From Atherinomorus stipes (taxonomy: Eukaryota; Chordata; Actinopteri; Atheriniformes; Atherinidae), in contig JALJCO010007872.1 in assembly GCA_023101725.1 (NCBI GenBank), positions 1 through 64,000 on the forward strand: 64,000 nt of DNA, read 5' to 3'. Shown piece after piece: positions 27,201-42,200 of the stretch; the stretch's first letter is position 1, and every line of letters starts with the position of its first letter. Position numbers and translations under genes: made by a program. The notes under the pieces are model-generated. The model was not told the DNA's origin. It made no database searches and saw nothing but the letters and a program-made list of their open reading frames with translations.

Positions 27201-30200
27201 ATTTATTCATGTAGATCTGTTGTCCACTCTTCATTGAGTTTATTTATTCATGTATCCCCCATTAAATTTGTCTTTCATTTCTCTTCGTTGAGTTCTGTCG
27301 TTTGTCCTTTTCTCCGTAATTTATGAGTTTCATTCCTTCATGTTATATTTAAAATTACATCAACCTCCCGGTGTCCTTAGGTTTAGGAGTAAAACCCTTT
27401 GGGTTAGGTTGTAAATTGGTCTCATATTGGACTCAGTGACCAGAATGCCCAGCAATAAACCAGCCCACCCCAGGACCCTCAGCGCAGTCCAGGATCTGGC
27501 CGGGTTAGAAGATCAAAGGTTTGTCCCCCACCACCGTGAAGCAGTGGAGGAAAATGCACGCTCCATGCAACTGGCTTCGGACCCCGGGACAGGCCAGCCA
27601 CCGCCAGGAATGCTCCAGTCGAGAAATGGCCAACTGATGTATTGGGTTGATATACCCCTCAGTGGGCCAGAAAAATTGGGCTCTCTCGTCCCTAAAACAT
27701 GTGGATATGAAACTCCAGACCGAATTGGCTTCAATGCACTGGCCTCGTAGCTACGTTTCGGATCATATTGTCCTTCCTCAGGCTGAGGCCAGTGCTTCTG
27801 TTCGTATGAGCTTGCTTTTTATACTCCCTGATTGGGTAGTTAGCTCCTCCTTATCATGTATGTCTTTGTTTACTCTTTATTGAGTTTATTTATTCATGTA
27901 GATCTGTTGTCCACTCTTCATTGAGTTTATTTATTCATGTATCCCCCATTAAATTTGTCTTTCATTTCTCTTCGTTGAGTTCTGTCGTTTGTCCTTTTCT
28001 CCGTAATTTATGAGTTTCATTCCTTCATGTTATATTTAAAATTACATCAACCTCCCGGTGTCCTTAGGTTTAGGAGTAAAACCCTTTGGGTTAGGTTGTA
28101 AATTGGTCTCATATTGGACTCAGTGACCAGAATGCCCAGCAATAAACCAGCCCACCCCAGGACCCTCAGCGCAGTCCAGGATCTGGCCGGGTTAGAAGAT
28201 CAAAGGTTTGTCCCCCACCACCGTGAAGCAGTGGAGGAAAATGCACGCTCCATGCAACTGGCTTCGGACCCCGGGACAGGCCAGCCACCGCCAGGAATGC
28301 TCCAGTCGAGAAATGGCCAACTGATGTATTGGGTTGATATACCCCTCAGTGGGCCAGAAAAATTGGGCTCTCTCGTCCCTAAAACATGTGGATATGAAAC
28401 TCCAGACCGAATTGGCTTCAATGCACTGGCCTCGTAGCTACGTTTCGGATCATATTGTCCTTCCTCAGGCTGAGGCCAGTGCTTCTGTTCGTATGAGCTT
28501 GCTTTTTATACTCCCTGATTGGGTAGTTAGCTCCTCCTTATCATGTATGTCTTTGTTTACTCTTTATTGAGTTTATTTATTCATGTAGATCTGTTGTCCA
28601 CTCTTCATTGAGTTTATTTATTCATGTATCCCCCATTAAATTTGTCTTTCATTTCTCTTCGTTGAGTTCTGTCGTTTGTCCTTTTCTCCGTAATTTATGA
28701 GTTTCATTCCTTCATGTTATATTTAAAATTACATCAACCTCCCGGTGTCCTTAGGTTTAGGAGTAAAACCCTTTGGGTTAGGTTGTAAATTGGTCTCATA
28801 TTGGACTCAGTGACCAGAATGCCCAGCAATAAACCAGCCCACCCCAGGACCCTCAGCGCAGTCCAGGATCTGGCCGGGTTAGAAGATCAAAGGTTTGTCC
28901 CCCACCACCGTGAAGCAGTGGAGGAAAATGCACGCTCCATGCAACTGGCTTCGGACCCCGGGACAGGCCAGCCACCGCCAGGAATGCTCCAGTCGAGAAA
29001 TGGCCAACTGATGTATTGGGTTGATATACCCCTCAGTGGGCCAGAAAAATTGGGCTCTCTCGTCCCTAAAACATGTGGATATGAAACTCCAGACCGAATT
29101 GGCTTCAATGCACTGGCCTCGTAGCTACGTTTCGGATCATATTGTCCTTCCTCAGGCTGAGGCCAGTGCTTCTGTTCGTATGAGCTTGCTTTTTATACTC
29201 CCTGATTGGGTAGTTAGCTCCTCCTTATCATGTATGTCTTTGTTTACTCTTTATTGAGTTTATTTATTCATGTAGATCTGTTGTCCACTCTTCATTGAGT
29301 TTATTTATTCATGTATCCCCCATTAAATTTGTCTTTCATTTCTCTTCGTTGAGTTCTGTCGTTTGTCCTTTTCTCCGTAATTTATGAGTTTCATTCCTTC
29401 ATGTTATATTTAAAATTACATCAACCTCCCGGTGTCCTTAGGTTTAGGAGTAAAACCCTTTGGGTTAGGTTGTAAATTGGTCTCATATTGGACTCAGTGA
29501 CCAGAATGCCCAGCAATAAACCAGCCCACCCCAGGACCCTCAGCGCAGTCCAGGATCTGGCCGGGTTAGAAGATCAAAGGTTTGTCCCCCACCACCGTGA
29601 AGCAGTGGAGGAAAATGCACGCTCCATGCAACTGGCTTCGGACCCCGGGACAGGCCAGCCACCGCCAGGAATGCTCCAGTCGAGAAATGGCCAACTGATG
29701 TATTGGGTTGATATACCCCTCAGTGGGCCAGAAAAATTGGGCTCTCTCGTCCCTAAAACATGTGGATATGAAACTCCAGACCGAATTGGCTTCAATGCAC
29801 TGGCCTCGTAGCTACGTTTCGGATCATATTGTCCTTCCTCAGGCTGAGGCCAGTGCTTCTGTTCGTATGAGCTTGCTTTTTATACTCCCTGATTGGGTAG
29901 TTAGCTCCTCCTTATCATGTATGTCTTTGTTTACTCTTTATTGAGTTTATTTATTCATGTAGATCTGTTGTCCACTCTTCATTGAGTTTATTTATTCATG
30001 TATCCCCCATTAAATTTGTCTTTCATTTCTCTTCGTTGAGTTCTGTCGTTTGTCCTTTTCTCCGTAATTTATGAGTTTCATTCCTTCATGTTATATTTAA
30101 AATTACATCAACCTCCCGGTGTCCTTAGGTTTAGGAGTAAAACCCTTTGGGTTAGGTTGTAAATTGGTCTCATATTGGACTCAGTGACCAGAATGCCCAG

Positions 30201-33200
30201 CAATAAACCAGCCCACCCCAGGACCCTCAGCGCAGTCCAGGATCTGGCCGGGTTAGAAGATCAAAGGTTTGTCCCCCACCACCGTGAAGCAGTGGAGGAA
30301 AATGCACGCTCCATGCAACTGGCTTCGGACCCCGGGACAGGCCAGCCACCGCCAGGAATGCTCCAGTCGAGAAATGGCCAACTGATGTATTGGGTTGATA
30401 TACCCCTCAGTGGGCCAGAAAAATTGGGCTCTCTCGTCCCTAAAACATGTGGATATGAAACTCCAGACCGAATTGGCTTCAATGCACTGGCCTCGTAGCT
30501 ACGTTTCGGATCATATTGTCCTTCCTCAGGCTGAGGCCAGTGCTTCTGTTCGTATGAGCTTGCTTTTTATACTCCCTGATTGGGTAGTTAGCTCCTCCTT
30601 ATCATGTATGTCTTTGTTTACTCTTTATTGAGTTTATTTATTCATGTAGATCTGTTGTCCACTCTTCATTGAGTTTATTTATTCATGTATCCCCCATTAA
30701 ATTTGTCTTTCATTTCTCTTCGTTGAGTTCTGTCGTTTGTCCTTTTCTCCGTAATTTATGAGTTTCATTCCTTCATGTTATATTTAAAATTACATCAACC
30801 TCCCGGTGTCCTTAGGTTTAGGAGTAAAACCCTTTGGGTTAGGTTGTAAATTGGTCTCATATTGGACTCAGTGACCAGAATGCCCAGCAATAAACCAGCC
30901 CACCCCAGGACCCTCAGCGCAGTCCAGGATCTGGCCGGGTTAGAAGATCAAAGGTTTGTCCCCCACCACCGTGAAGCAGTGGAGGAAAATGCACGCTCCA
31001 TGCAACTGGCTTCGGACCCCGGGACAGGCCAGCCACCGCCAGGAATGCTCCAGTCGAGAAATGGCCAACTGATGTATTGGGTTGATATACCCCTCAGTGG
31101 GCCAGAAAAATTGGGCTCTCTCGTCCCTAAAACATGTGGATATGAAACTCCAGACCGAATTGGCTTCAATGCACTGGCCTCGTAGCTACGTTTCGGATCA
31201 TATTGTCCTTCCTCAGGCTGAGGCCAGTGCTTCTGTTCGTATGAGCTTGCTTTTTATACTCCCTGATTGGGTAGTTAGCTCCTCCTTATCATGTATGTCT
31301 TTGTTTACTCTTTATTGAGTTTATTTATTCATGTAGATCTGTTGTCCACTCTTCATTGAGTTTATTTATTCATGTATCCCCCATTAAATTTGTCTTTCAT
31401 TTCTCTTCGTTGAGTTCTGTCGTTTGTCCTTTTCTCCGTAATTTATGAGTTTCATTCCTTCATGTTATATTTAAAATTACATCAACCTCCCGGTGTCCTT
31501 AGGTTTAGGAGTAAAACCCTTTGGGTTAGGTTGTAAATTGGTCTCATATTGGACTCAGTGACCAGAATGCCCAGCAATAAACCAGCCCACCCCAGGACCC
31601 TCAGCGCAGTCCAGGATCTGGCCGGGTTAGAAGATCAAGGTTTGTCCCCCACCACCGTGAAGCAGTGGAGGAAAATGCACGCTCCATGCAACTGGCTTCG
31701 GACCCCGGGACAGGCCAGCCACCGCCAGGAATGCTCCAGTCGAGAAATGGCCAACTGATGTATTGGGTTGATATACCCCTCAGTGGGCCAGAAAAATTGG
31801 GCTCTCTCGTCCCTAAAACATGTGGATATGAAACTCCAGACCGAATTGGCTTCAATGCACTGGCCTCGTAGCTACGTTTCGGATCATATTGTCCTTCCTC
31901 AGGCTGAGGCCAGTGCTTCTGTTCGTATGAGCTTGCTTTTTATACTCCCTGATTGGGTAGTTAGCTCCTCCTTATCATGTATGTCTTTGTTTACTCTTTA
32001 TTGAGTTTATTTATTCATGTAGATCTGTTGTCCACTCTTCATTGAGTTTATTTATTCATGTATCCCCCATTAAATTTGTCTTTCATTTCTCTTCGTTGAG
32101 TTCTGTCGTTTGTCCTTTTCTCCGTAATTTATGAGTTTCATTCCTTCATGTTATATTTAAAATTACATCAACCTCCCGGTGTCCTTAGGTTTAGGAGTAA
32201 AACCCTTTGGGTTAGGTTGTAAATTGGTCTCATATTGGACTCAGTGACCAGAATGCCCAGCAATAAACCAGCCCACCCCAGGACCCTCAGCGCAGTCCAG
32301 GATCTGGCCGGGTTAGAAGATCAAAGGTTTGTCCCCCACCACCGTGAAGCAGTGGAGGAAAATGCACGCTCCATGCAACTGGCTTCGGACCCCGGGACAG
32401 GCCAGCCACCGCCAGGAATGCTCCAGTCGAGAAATGGCCAACTGATGTATTGGGTTGATATACCCCTCAGTGGGCCAGAAAAATTGGGCTCTCTCGTCCC
32501 TAAAACATGTGGATATGAAACTCCAGACCGAATTGGCTTCAATGCACTGGCCTCGTAGCTACGTTTCGGATCATATTGTCCTTCCTCAGGCTGAGGCCAG
32601 TGCTTCTGTTCGTATGAGCTTGCTTTTTATACTCCCTGATTGGGTAGTTAGCTCCTCCTTATCATGTATGTCTTTGTTTACTCTTTATTGAGTTTATTTA
32701 TTCATGTAGATCTGTTGTCCACTCTTCATTGAGTTTATTTATTCATGTATCCCCCATTAAATTTGTCTTTCATTTCTCTTCGTTGAGTTCTGTCGTTTGT
32801 CCTTTTCTCCGTAATTTATGAGTTTCATTCCTTCATGTTATATTTAAAATTACATCAACCTCCCGGTGTCCTTAGGTTTAGGAGTAAAACCCTTTGGGTT
32901 AGGTTGTAAATTGGTCTCATATTGGACTCAGTGACCAGAATGCCCAGCAATAAACCAGCCCACCCCAGGACCCTCAGCGCAGTCCAGGATCTGGCCGGGT
33001 TAGAAGATCAAAGGTTTGTCCCCCACCACCGTGAAGCAGTGGAGGAAAATGCACGCTCCATGCAACTGGCTTCGGACCCCGGGACAGGCCAGCCACCGCC
33101 AGGAATGCTCCAGTCGAGAAATGGCCAACTGATGTATTGGGTTGATATACCCCTCAGTGGGCCAGAAAAATTGGGCTCTCTCGTCCCTAAAACATGTGGA

Positions 33201-36200
33201 TATGAAACTCCAGACCGAATTGGCTTCAATGCACTGGCCTCGTAGCTACGTTTCGGATCATATTGTCCTTCCTCAGGCTGAGGCCAGTGCTTCTGTTCGT
33301 ATGAGCTTGCTTTTTATACTCCCTGATTGGGTAGTTAGCTCCTCCTTATCATGTATGTCTTTGTTTACTCTTTATTGAGTTTATTTATTCATGTAGATCT
33401 GTTGTCCACTCTTCATTGAGTTTATTTATTCATGTATCCCCCATTAAATTTGTCTTTCATTTCTCTTCGTTGAGTTCTGTCGTTTGTCCTTTTCTCCGTA
33501 ATTTATGAGTTTCATTCCTTCATGTTATATTTAAAATTACATCAACCTCCCGGTGTCCTTAGGTTTAGGAGTAAAACCCTTTGGGTTAGGTTGTAAATTG
33601 GTCTCATATTGGACTCAGTGACCAGAATGCCCAGCAATAAACCAGCCCACCCCAGGACCCTCAGCGCAGTCCAGGATCTGGCCGGGTTAGAAGATCAAAG
33701 GTTTGTCCCCCACCACCGTGAAGCAGTGGAGGAAAATGCACGCTCCATGCAACTGGCTTCGGACCCCGGGACAGGCCAGCCACCGCCAGGAATGCTCCAG
33801 TCGAGAAATGGCCAACTGATGTATTGGGTTGATATACCCCTCAGTGGGCCAGAAAAATTGGGCTCTCTCGTCCCTAAAACATGTGGATATGAAACTCCAG
33901 ACCGAATTGGCTTCAATGCACTGGCCTCGTAGCTACGTTTCGGATCATATTGTCCTTCCTCAGGCTGAGGCCAGTGCTTCTGTTCGTATGAGCTTGCTTT
34001 TTATACTCCCTGATTGGGTAGTTAGCTCCTCCTTATCATGTATGTCTTTGTTTACTCTTTATTGAGTTTATTTATTCATGTAGATCTGTTGTCCACTCTT
34101 CATTGAGTTTATTTATTCATGTATCCCCCATTAAATTTGTCTTTCATTTCTCTTCGTTGAGTTCTGTCGTTTGTCCTTTTCTCCGTAATTTATGAGTTTC
34201 ATTCCTTCATGTTATATTTAAAATTACATCAACCTCCCGGTGTCCTTAGGTTTAGGAGTAAAACCCTTTGGGTTAGGTTGTAAATTGGTCTCATATTGGA
34301 CTCAGTGACCAGAATGCCCAGCAATAAACCAGCCCACCCCAGGACCCTCAGCGCAGTCCAGGATCTGGCCGGGTTAGAAGATCAAAGGTTTGTCCCCCAC
34401 CACCGTGAAGCAGTGGAGGAAAATGCACGCTCCATGCAACTGGCTTCGGACCCCGGGACAGGCCAGCCACCGCCAGGAATGCTCCAGTCGAGAAATGGCC
34501 AACTGATGTATTGGGTTGATATACCCCTCAGTGGGCCAGAAAAATTGGGCTCTCTCGTCCCTAAAACATGTGGATATGAAACTCCAGACCGAATTGGCTT
34601 CAATGCACTGGCCTCGTAGCTACGTTTCGGATCATATTGTCCTTCCTCAGGCTGAGGCCAGTGCTTCTGTTCGTATGAGCTTGCTTTTTATACTCCCTGA
34701 TTGGGTAGTTAGCTCCTCCTTATCATGTATGTCTTTGTTTACTCTTTATTGAGTTTATTTATTCATGTAGATCTGTTGTCCACTCTTCATTGAGTTTATT
34801 TATTCATGTATCCCCCATTAAATTTGTCTTTCATTTCTCTTCGTTGAGTTCTGTCGTTTGTCCTTTTCTCCGTAATTTATGAGTTTCATTCCTTCATGTT
34901 ATATTTAAAATTACATCAACCTCCCGGTGTCCTTAGGTTTAGGAGTAAAACCCTTTGGGTTAGGTTGTAAATTGGTCTCATATTGGACTCAGTGACCAGA
35001 ATGCCCAGCAATAAACCAGCCCACCCCCAGGACCCTCAGCGCAGTCCAGGATCTGGCCGGGTTAGAAGATCAAAGGTTTGTCCCCCACCACCGTGAAGCA
35101 GTGGAGGAAAATGCACGCTCCATGCAACTGGCTTCGGACCCCGGGACAGGCCAGCCACCGCCAGGAATGCTCCAGTCGAGAAATGGCCAACTGATGTATT
35201 GGGTTGATATACCCCTCAGTGGGCCAGAAAAATTGGGCTCTCTCGTCCCTAAAACATGTGGATATGAAACTCCAGACCGAATTGGCTTCAATGCACTGGC
35301 CTCGTAGCTACGTTTCGGATCATATTGTCCTTCCTCAGGCTGAGGCCAGTGCTTCTGTTCGTATGAGCTTGCTTTTTATACTCCCTGATTGGGTAGTTAG
35401 CTCCTCCTTATCATGTATGTCTTTGTTTACTCTTTATTGAGTTTATTTATTCATGTAGATCTGTTGTCCACTCTTCATTGAGTTTATTTATTCATGTATC
35501 CCCCATTAAATTTGTCTTTCATTTCTCTTCGTTGAGTTCTGTCGTTTGTCCTTTTCTCCGTAATTTATGAGTTTCATTCCTTCATGTTATATTTAAAATT
35601 ACATCAACCTCCCGGTGTCCTTAGGTTTAGGAGTAAAACCCTTTGGGTTAGGTTGTAAATTGGTCTCATATTGGACTCAGTGACCAGAATGCCCAGCAAT
35701 AAACCAGCCCACCCCAGGACCCTCAGCGCAGTCCAGGATCTGGCCGGGTTAGAAGATCAAAGGTTTGTCCCCCACCACCGTGAAGCAGTGGAGGAAAATG
35801 CACGCTCCATGCAACTGGCTTCGGACCCCGGGACAGGCCAGCCACCGCCAGGAATGCTCCAGTCGAGAAATGGCCAACTGATGTATTGGGTTGATATACC
35901 CCTCAGTGGGCCAGAAAAATTGGGCTCTCTCGTCCCTAAAACATGTGGATATGAAACTCCAGACCGAATTGGCTTCAATGCACTGGCCTCGTAGCTACGT
36001 TTCGGATCATATTGTCCTTCCTCAGGCTGAGGCCAGTGCTTCTGTTCGTATGAGCTTGCTTTTTATACTCCCTGATTGGGTAGTTAGCTCCTCCTTATCA
36101 TGTATGTCTTTGTTTACTCTTTATTGAGTTTATTTATTCATGTAGATCTGTTGTCCACTCTTCATTGAGTTTATTTATTCATGTATCCCCCATTAAATTT

Positions 36201-39200
36201 GTCTTTCATTTCTCTTCGTTGAGTTCTGTCGTTTGTCCTTTTCTCCGTAATTTATGAGTTTCATTCCTTCATGTTATATTTAAAATTACATCAACCTCCC
36301 GGTGTCCTTAGGTTTAGGAGTAAAACCCTTTGGGTTAGGTTGTAAATTGGTCTCATATTGGACTCAGTGACCAGAATGCCCAGCAATAAACCAGCCCACC
36401 CCAGGACCCTCAGCGCAGTCCAGGATCTGGCCGGGTTAGAAGATCAAAGGTTTGTCCCCCACCACCGTGAAGCAGTGGAGGAAAATGCACGCTCCATGCA
36501 ACTGGCTTCGGACCCCGGGACAGGCCAGCCACCGCCAGGAATGCTCCAGTCGAGAAATGGCCAACTGATGTATTGGGTTGATATACCCCTCAGTGGGCCA
36601 GAAAAATTGGGCTCTCTCGTCCCTAAAACATGTGGATATGAAACTCCAGACCGAATTGGCTTCAATGCACTGGCCTCGTAGCTACGTTTCGGATCATATT
36701 GTCCTTCCTCAGGCTGAGGCCAGTGCTTCTGTTCGTATGAGCTTGCTTTTTATACTCCCTGATTGGGTAGTTAGCTCCTCCTTATCATGTATGTCTTTGT
36801 TTACTCTTTATTGAGTTTATTTATTCATGTAGATCTGTTGTCCACTCTTCATTGAGTTTATTTATTCATGTATCCCCCATTAAATTTGTCTTTCATTTCT
36901 CTTCGTTGAGTTCTGTCGTTTGTCCTTTTCTCCGTAATTTATGAGTTTCATTCCTTCATGTTATATTTAAAATTACATCAACCTCCCGGTGTCCTTAGGT
37001 TTAGGAGTAAAACCCTTTGGGTTAGGTTGTAAATTGGTCTCATATTGGACTCAGTGACCAGAATGCCCAGCAATAAACCAGCCCACCCCAGGACCCTCAG
37101 CGCAGTCCAGGATCTGGCCGGGTTAGAAGATCAAAGGTTTGTCCCCCACCACCGTGAAGCAGTGGAGGAAAATGCACGCTCCATGCAACTGGCTTCGGAC
37201 CCCGGGACAGGCCAGCCACCGCCAGGAATGCTCCAGTCGAGAAATGGCCAACTGATGTATTGGGTTGATATACCCCTCAGTGGGCCAGAAAAATTGGGCT
37301 CTCTCGTCCCTAAAACATGTGGATATGAAACTCCAGACCGAATTGGCTTCAATGCACTGGCCTCGTAGCTACGTTTCGGATCATATTGTCCTTCCTCAGG
37401 CTGAGGCCAGTGCTTCTGTTCGTATGAGCTTGCTTTTTATACTCCCTGATTGGGTAGTTAGCTCCTCCTTATCATGTATGTCTTTGTTTACTCTTTATTG
37501 AGTTTATTTATTCATGTAGATCTGTTGTCCACTCTTCATTGAGTTTATTTATTCATGTATCCCCCATTAAATTTGTCTTTCATTTCTCTTCGTTGAGTTC
37601 TGTCGTTTGTCCTTTTCTCCGTAATTTATGAGTTTCATTCCTTCATGTTATATTTAAAATTACATCAACCTCCCGGTGTCCTTAGGTTTAGGAGTAAAAC
37701 CCTTTGGGTTAGGTTGTAAATTGGTCTCATATTGGACTCAGTGACCAGAATGCCCAGCAATAAACCAGCCCACCCCAGGACCCTCAGCGCAGTCCAGGAT
37801 CTGGCCGGGTTAGAAGATCAAAGGTTTGTCCCCCACCACCGTGAAGCAGTGGAGGAAAATGCACGCTCCATGCAACTGGCTTCGGACCCCGGGACAGGCC
37901 AGCCACCGCCAGGAATGCTCCAGTCGAGAAATGGCCAACTGATGTATTGGGTTGATATACCCCTCAGTGGGCCAGAAAAATTGGGCTCTCTCGTCCCTAA
38001 AACATGTGGATATGAAACTCCAGACCGAATTGGCTTCAATGCACTGGCCTCGTAGCTACGTTTCGGATCATATTGTCCTTCCTCAGGCTGAGGCCAGTGC
38101 TTCTGTTCGTATGAGCTTGCTTTTTATACTCCCTGATTGGGTAGTTAGCTCCTCCTTATCATGTATGTCTTTGTTTACTCTTTATTGAGTTTATTTATTC
38201 ATGTAGATCTGTTGTCCACTCTTCATTGAGTTTATTTATTCATGTATCCCCCATTAAATTTGTCTTTCATTTCTCTTCGTTGAGTTCTGTCGTTTGTCCT
38301 TTTCTCCGTAATTTATGAGTTTCATTCCTTCATGTTATATTTAAAATTACATCAACCTCCCGGTGTCCTTAGGTTTAGGAGTAAAACCCTTTGGGTTAGG
38401 TTGTAAATTGGTCTCATATTGGACTCAGTGACCAGAATGCCCAGCAATAAACCAGCCCACCCCAGGACCCTCAGCGCAGTCCAGGATCTGGCCGGGTTAG
38501 AAGATCAAAGGTTTGTCCCCCACCACCGTGAAGCAGTGGAGGAAAATGCACGCTCCATGCAACTGGCTTCGGACCCCGGGACAGGCCAGCCACCGCCAGG
38601 AATGCTCCAGTCGAGAAATGGCCAACTGATGTATTGGGTTGATATACCCCTCAGTGGGCCAGAAAAATTGGGCTCTCTCGTCCCTAAAACATGTGGATAT
38701 GAAACTCCAGACCGAATTGGCTTCAATGCACTGGCCTCGTAGCTACGTTTCGGATCATATTGTCCTTCCTCAGGCTGAGGCCAGTGCTTCTGTTCGTATG
38801 AGCTTGCTTTTTATACTCCCTGATTGGGTAGTTAGCTCCTCCTTATCATGTATGTCTTTGTTTACTCTTTATTGAGTTTATTTATTCATGTAGATCTGTT
38901 GTCCACTCTTCATTGAGTTTATTTATTCATGTATCCCCCATTAAATTTGTCTTTCATTTCTCTTCGTTGAGTTCTGTCGTTTGTCCTTTTCTCCGTAATT
39001 TATGAGTTTCATTCCTTCATGTTATATTTAAAATTACATCAACCTCCCGGTGTCCTTAGGTTTAGGAGTAAAACCCTTTGGGTTAGGTTGTAAATTGGTC
39101 TCATATTGGACTCAGTGACCAGAATGCCCAGCAATAAACCAGCCCACCCCAGGACCCTCAGCGCAGTCCAGGATCTGGCCGGGTTAGAAGATCAAAGGTT

Positions 39201-42200
39201 TGTCCCCCACCACCGTGAAGCAGTGGAGGAAAATGCACGCTCCATGCAACTGGCTTCGGACCCCGGGACAGGCCAGCCACCGCCAGGAATGCTCCAGTCG
39301 AGAAATGGCCAACTGATGTATTGGGTTGATATACCCCTCAGTGGGCCAGAAAAATTGGGCTCTCTCGTCCCTAAAACATGTGGATATGAAACTCCAGACC
39401 GAATTGGCTTCAATGCACTGGCCTCGTAGCTACGTTTCGGATCATATTGTCCTTCCTCAGGCTGAGGCCAGTGCTTCTGTTCGTATGAGCTTGCTTTTTA
39501 TACTCCCTGATTGGGTAGTTAGCTCCTCCTTATCATGTATGTCTTTGTTTACTCTTTATTGAGTTTATTTATTCATGTAGATCTGTTGTCCACTCTTCAT
39601 TGAGTTTATTTATTCATGTATCCCCCATTAAATTTGTCTTTCATTTCTCTTCGTTGAGTTCTGTCGTTTGTCCTTTTCTCCGTAATTTATGAGTTTCATT
39701 CCTTCATGTTATATTTAAAATTACATCAACCTCCCGGTGTCCTTAGGTTTAGGAGTAAAACCCTTTGGGTTAGGTTGTAAATTGGTCTCATATTGGACTC
39801 AGTGACCAGAATGCCCAGCAATAAACCAGCCCACCCCAGGACCCTCAGCGCAGTCCAGGATCTGGCCGGGTTAGAAGATCAAAGGTTTGTCCCCCACCAC
39901 CGTGAAGCAGTGGAGGAAAATGCACGCTCCATGCAACTGGCTTCGGACCCCGGGACAGGCCAGCCACCGCCAGGAATGCTCCAGTCGAGAAATGGCCAAC
40001 TGATGTATTGGGTTGATATACCCCTCAGTGGGCCAGAAAAATTGGGCTCTCTCGTCCCTAAAACATGTGGATATGAAACTCCAGACCGAATTGGCTTCAA
40101 TGCACTGGCCTCGTAGCTACGTTTCGGATCATATTGTCCTTCCTCAGGCTGAGGCCAGTGCTTCTGTTCGTATGAGCTTGCTTTTTATACTCCCTGATTG
40201 GGTAGTTAGCTCCTCCTTATCATGTATGTCTTTGTTTACTCTTTATTGAGTTTATTTATTCATGTAGATCTGTTGTCCACTCTTCATTGAGTTTATTTAT
40301 TCATGTATCCCCCATTAAATTTGTCTTTCATTTCTCTTCGTTGAGTTCTGTCGTTTGTCCTTTTCTCCGTAATTTATGAGTTTCATTCCTTCATGTTATA
40401 TTTAAAATTACATCAACCTCCCGGTGTCCTTAGGTTTAGGAGTAAAACCCTTTGGGTTAGGTTGTAAATTGGTCTCATATTGGACTCAGTGACCAGAATG
40501 CCCAGCAATAAACCAGCCCACCCCAGGACCCTCAGCGCAGTCCAGGATCTGGCCGGGTTAGAAGATCAAAGGTTTGTCCCCCACCACCGTGAAGCAGTGG
40601 AGGAAAATGCACGCTCCATGCAACTGGCTTCGGACCCCGGGACAGGCCAGCCACCGCCAGGAATGCTCCAGTCGAGAAATGGCCAACTGATGTATTGGGT
40701 TGATATACCCCTCAGTGGGCCAGAAAAATTGGGCTCTCTCGTCCCTAAAACATGTGGATATGAAACTCCAGACCGGGTGGCTTCAATGCACTGGCCTCGT
40801 AGCTACGTTTCGGATCATATTGTCCTTCCTCAGGCTGAGGCCAGTGCTTCTGTTCGTATGAGCTTGCTTTTTATACTCCCTGATTGGGTAGTTAGCTCCT
40901 CCTTATCATGTATGTCTTTGTTTACTCTTTATTGAGTTTATTTATTCATGTAGATCTGTTGTCCACTCTTCATTGAGTTTATTTATTCATGTATCCCCCA
41001 TTAAATTTGTCTTTCATTTCTCTTCGTTGAGTTCTGTCGTTTGTCCTTTTCTCCGTAATTTATGAGTTTCATTCCTTCATGTTATATTTAAAATTACATC
41101 AACCTCCCGGTGTCCTTAGGTTTAGGAGTAAAACCCTTTGGGTTAGGTTGTAAATTGGTCTCATATTGGACTCAGTGACCAGAATGCCCAGCAATAAACC
41201 AGCCCACCCCAGGACCCTCAGCGCAGTCCAGGATCTGGCCGGGTTAGAAGATCAAAGGTTTGTCCCCCACCACCGTGAAGCAGTGGAGGAAAATGCACGC
41301 TCCATGCAACTGGCTTCGGACCCCGGGACAGGCCAGCCACCGCCAGGAATGCTCCAGTCGAGAAATGGCCAACTGATGTATTGGGTTGATATACCCCTCA
41401 GTGGGCCAGAAAAATTGGGCTCTCTCGTCCCTAAAACATGTGGATATGAAACTCCAGACCGAATTGGCTTCAATGCACTGGCCTCGTAGCTACGTTTCGG
41501 ATCATATTGTCCTTCCTCAGGCTGAGGCCAGTGCTTCTGTTCGTATGAGCTTGCTTTTTATACTCCCTGATTGGGTAGTTAGCTCCTCCTTATCATGTAT
41601 GTCTTTGTTTACTCTTTATTGAGTTTATTTATTCATGTAGATCTGTTGTCCACTCTTCATTGAGTTTATTTATTCATGTATCCCCCATTAAATTTGTCTT
41701 TCATTTCTCTTCGTTGAGTTCTGTCGTTTGTCCTTTTCTCCGTAATTTATGAGTTTCATTCCTTCATGTTATATTTAAAATTACATCAACCTCCCGGTGT
41801 CCTTAGGTTTAGGAGTAAAACCCTTTGGGTTAGGTTGTAAATTGGTCTCATATTGGACTCAGTGACCAGAATGCCCAGCAATAAACCAGCCCACCCCAGG
41901 ACCCTCAGCGCAGTCCAGGATCTGGCCGGGTTAGAAGATCAAAGGTTTGTCCCCCACCACCGTGAAGCAGTGGAGGAAAATGCACGCTCCATGCAACTGG
42001 CTTCGGACCCCGGGACAGGCCAGCCACCGCCAGGAATGCTCCAGTCGAGAAATGGCCAACTGATGTATTGGGTTGATATACCCCCTCAGTGGGCCAGAAA
42101 AATTGGGCTCTCTCGTCCCTAAAACATGTGGATATGAAACTCCAGACCGAATTGGCTTCAATGCACTGGCCTCGTAGCTACGTTTCGGATCATATTGTCC

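Noticed and set aside
40480..40935. A 151-codon frame, the longest in the array
   Set aside because: It arises only because one unit lacks a base near 40777, which joins two normal satellite frames. It is unique to this copy.
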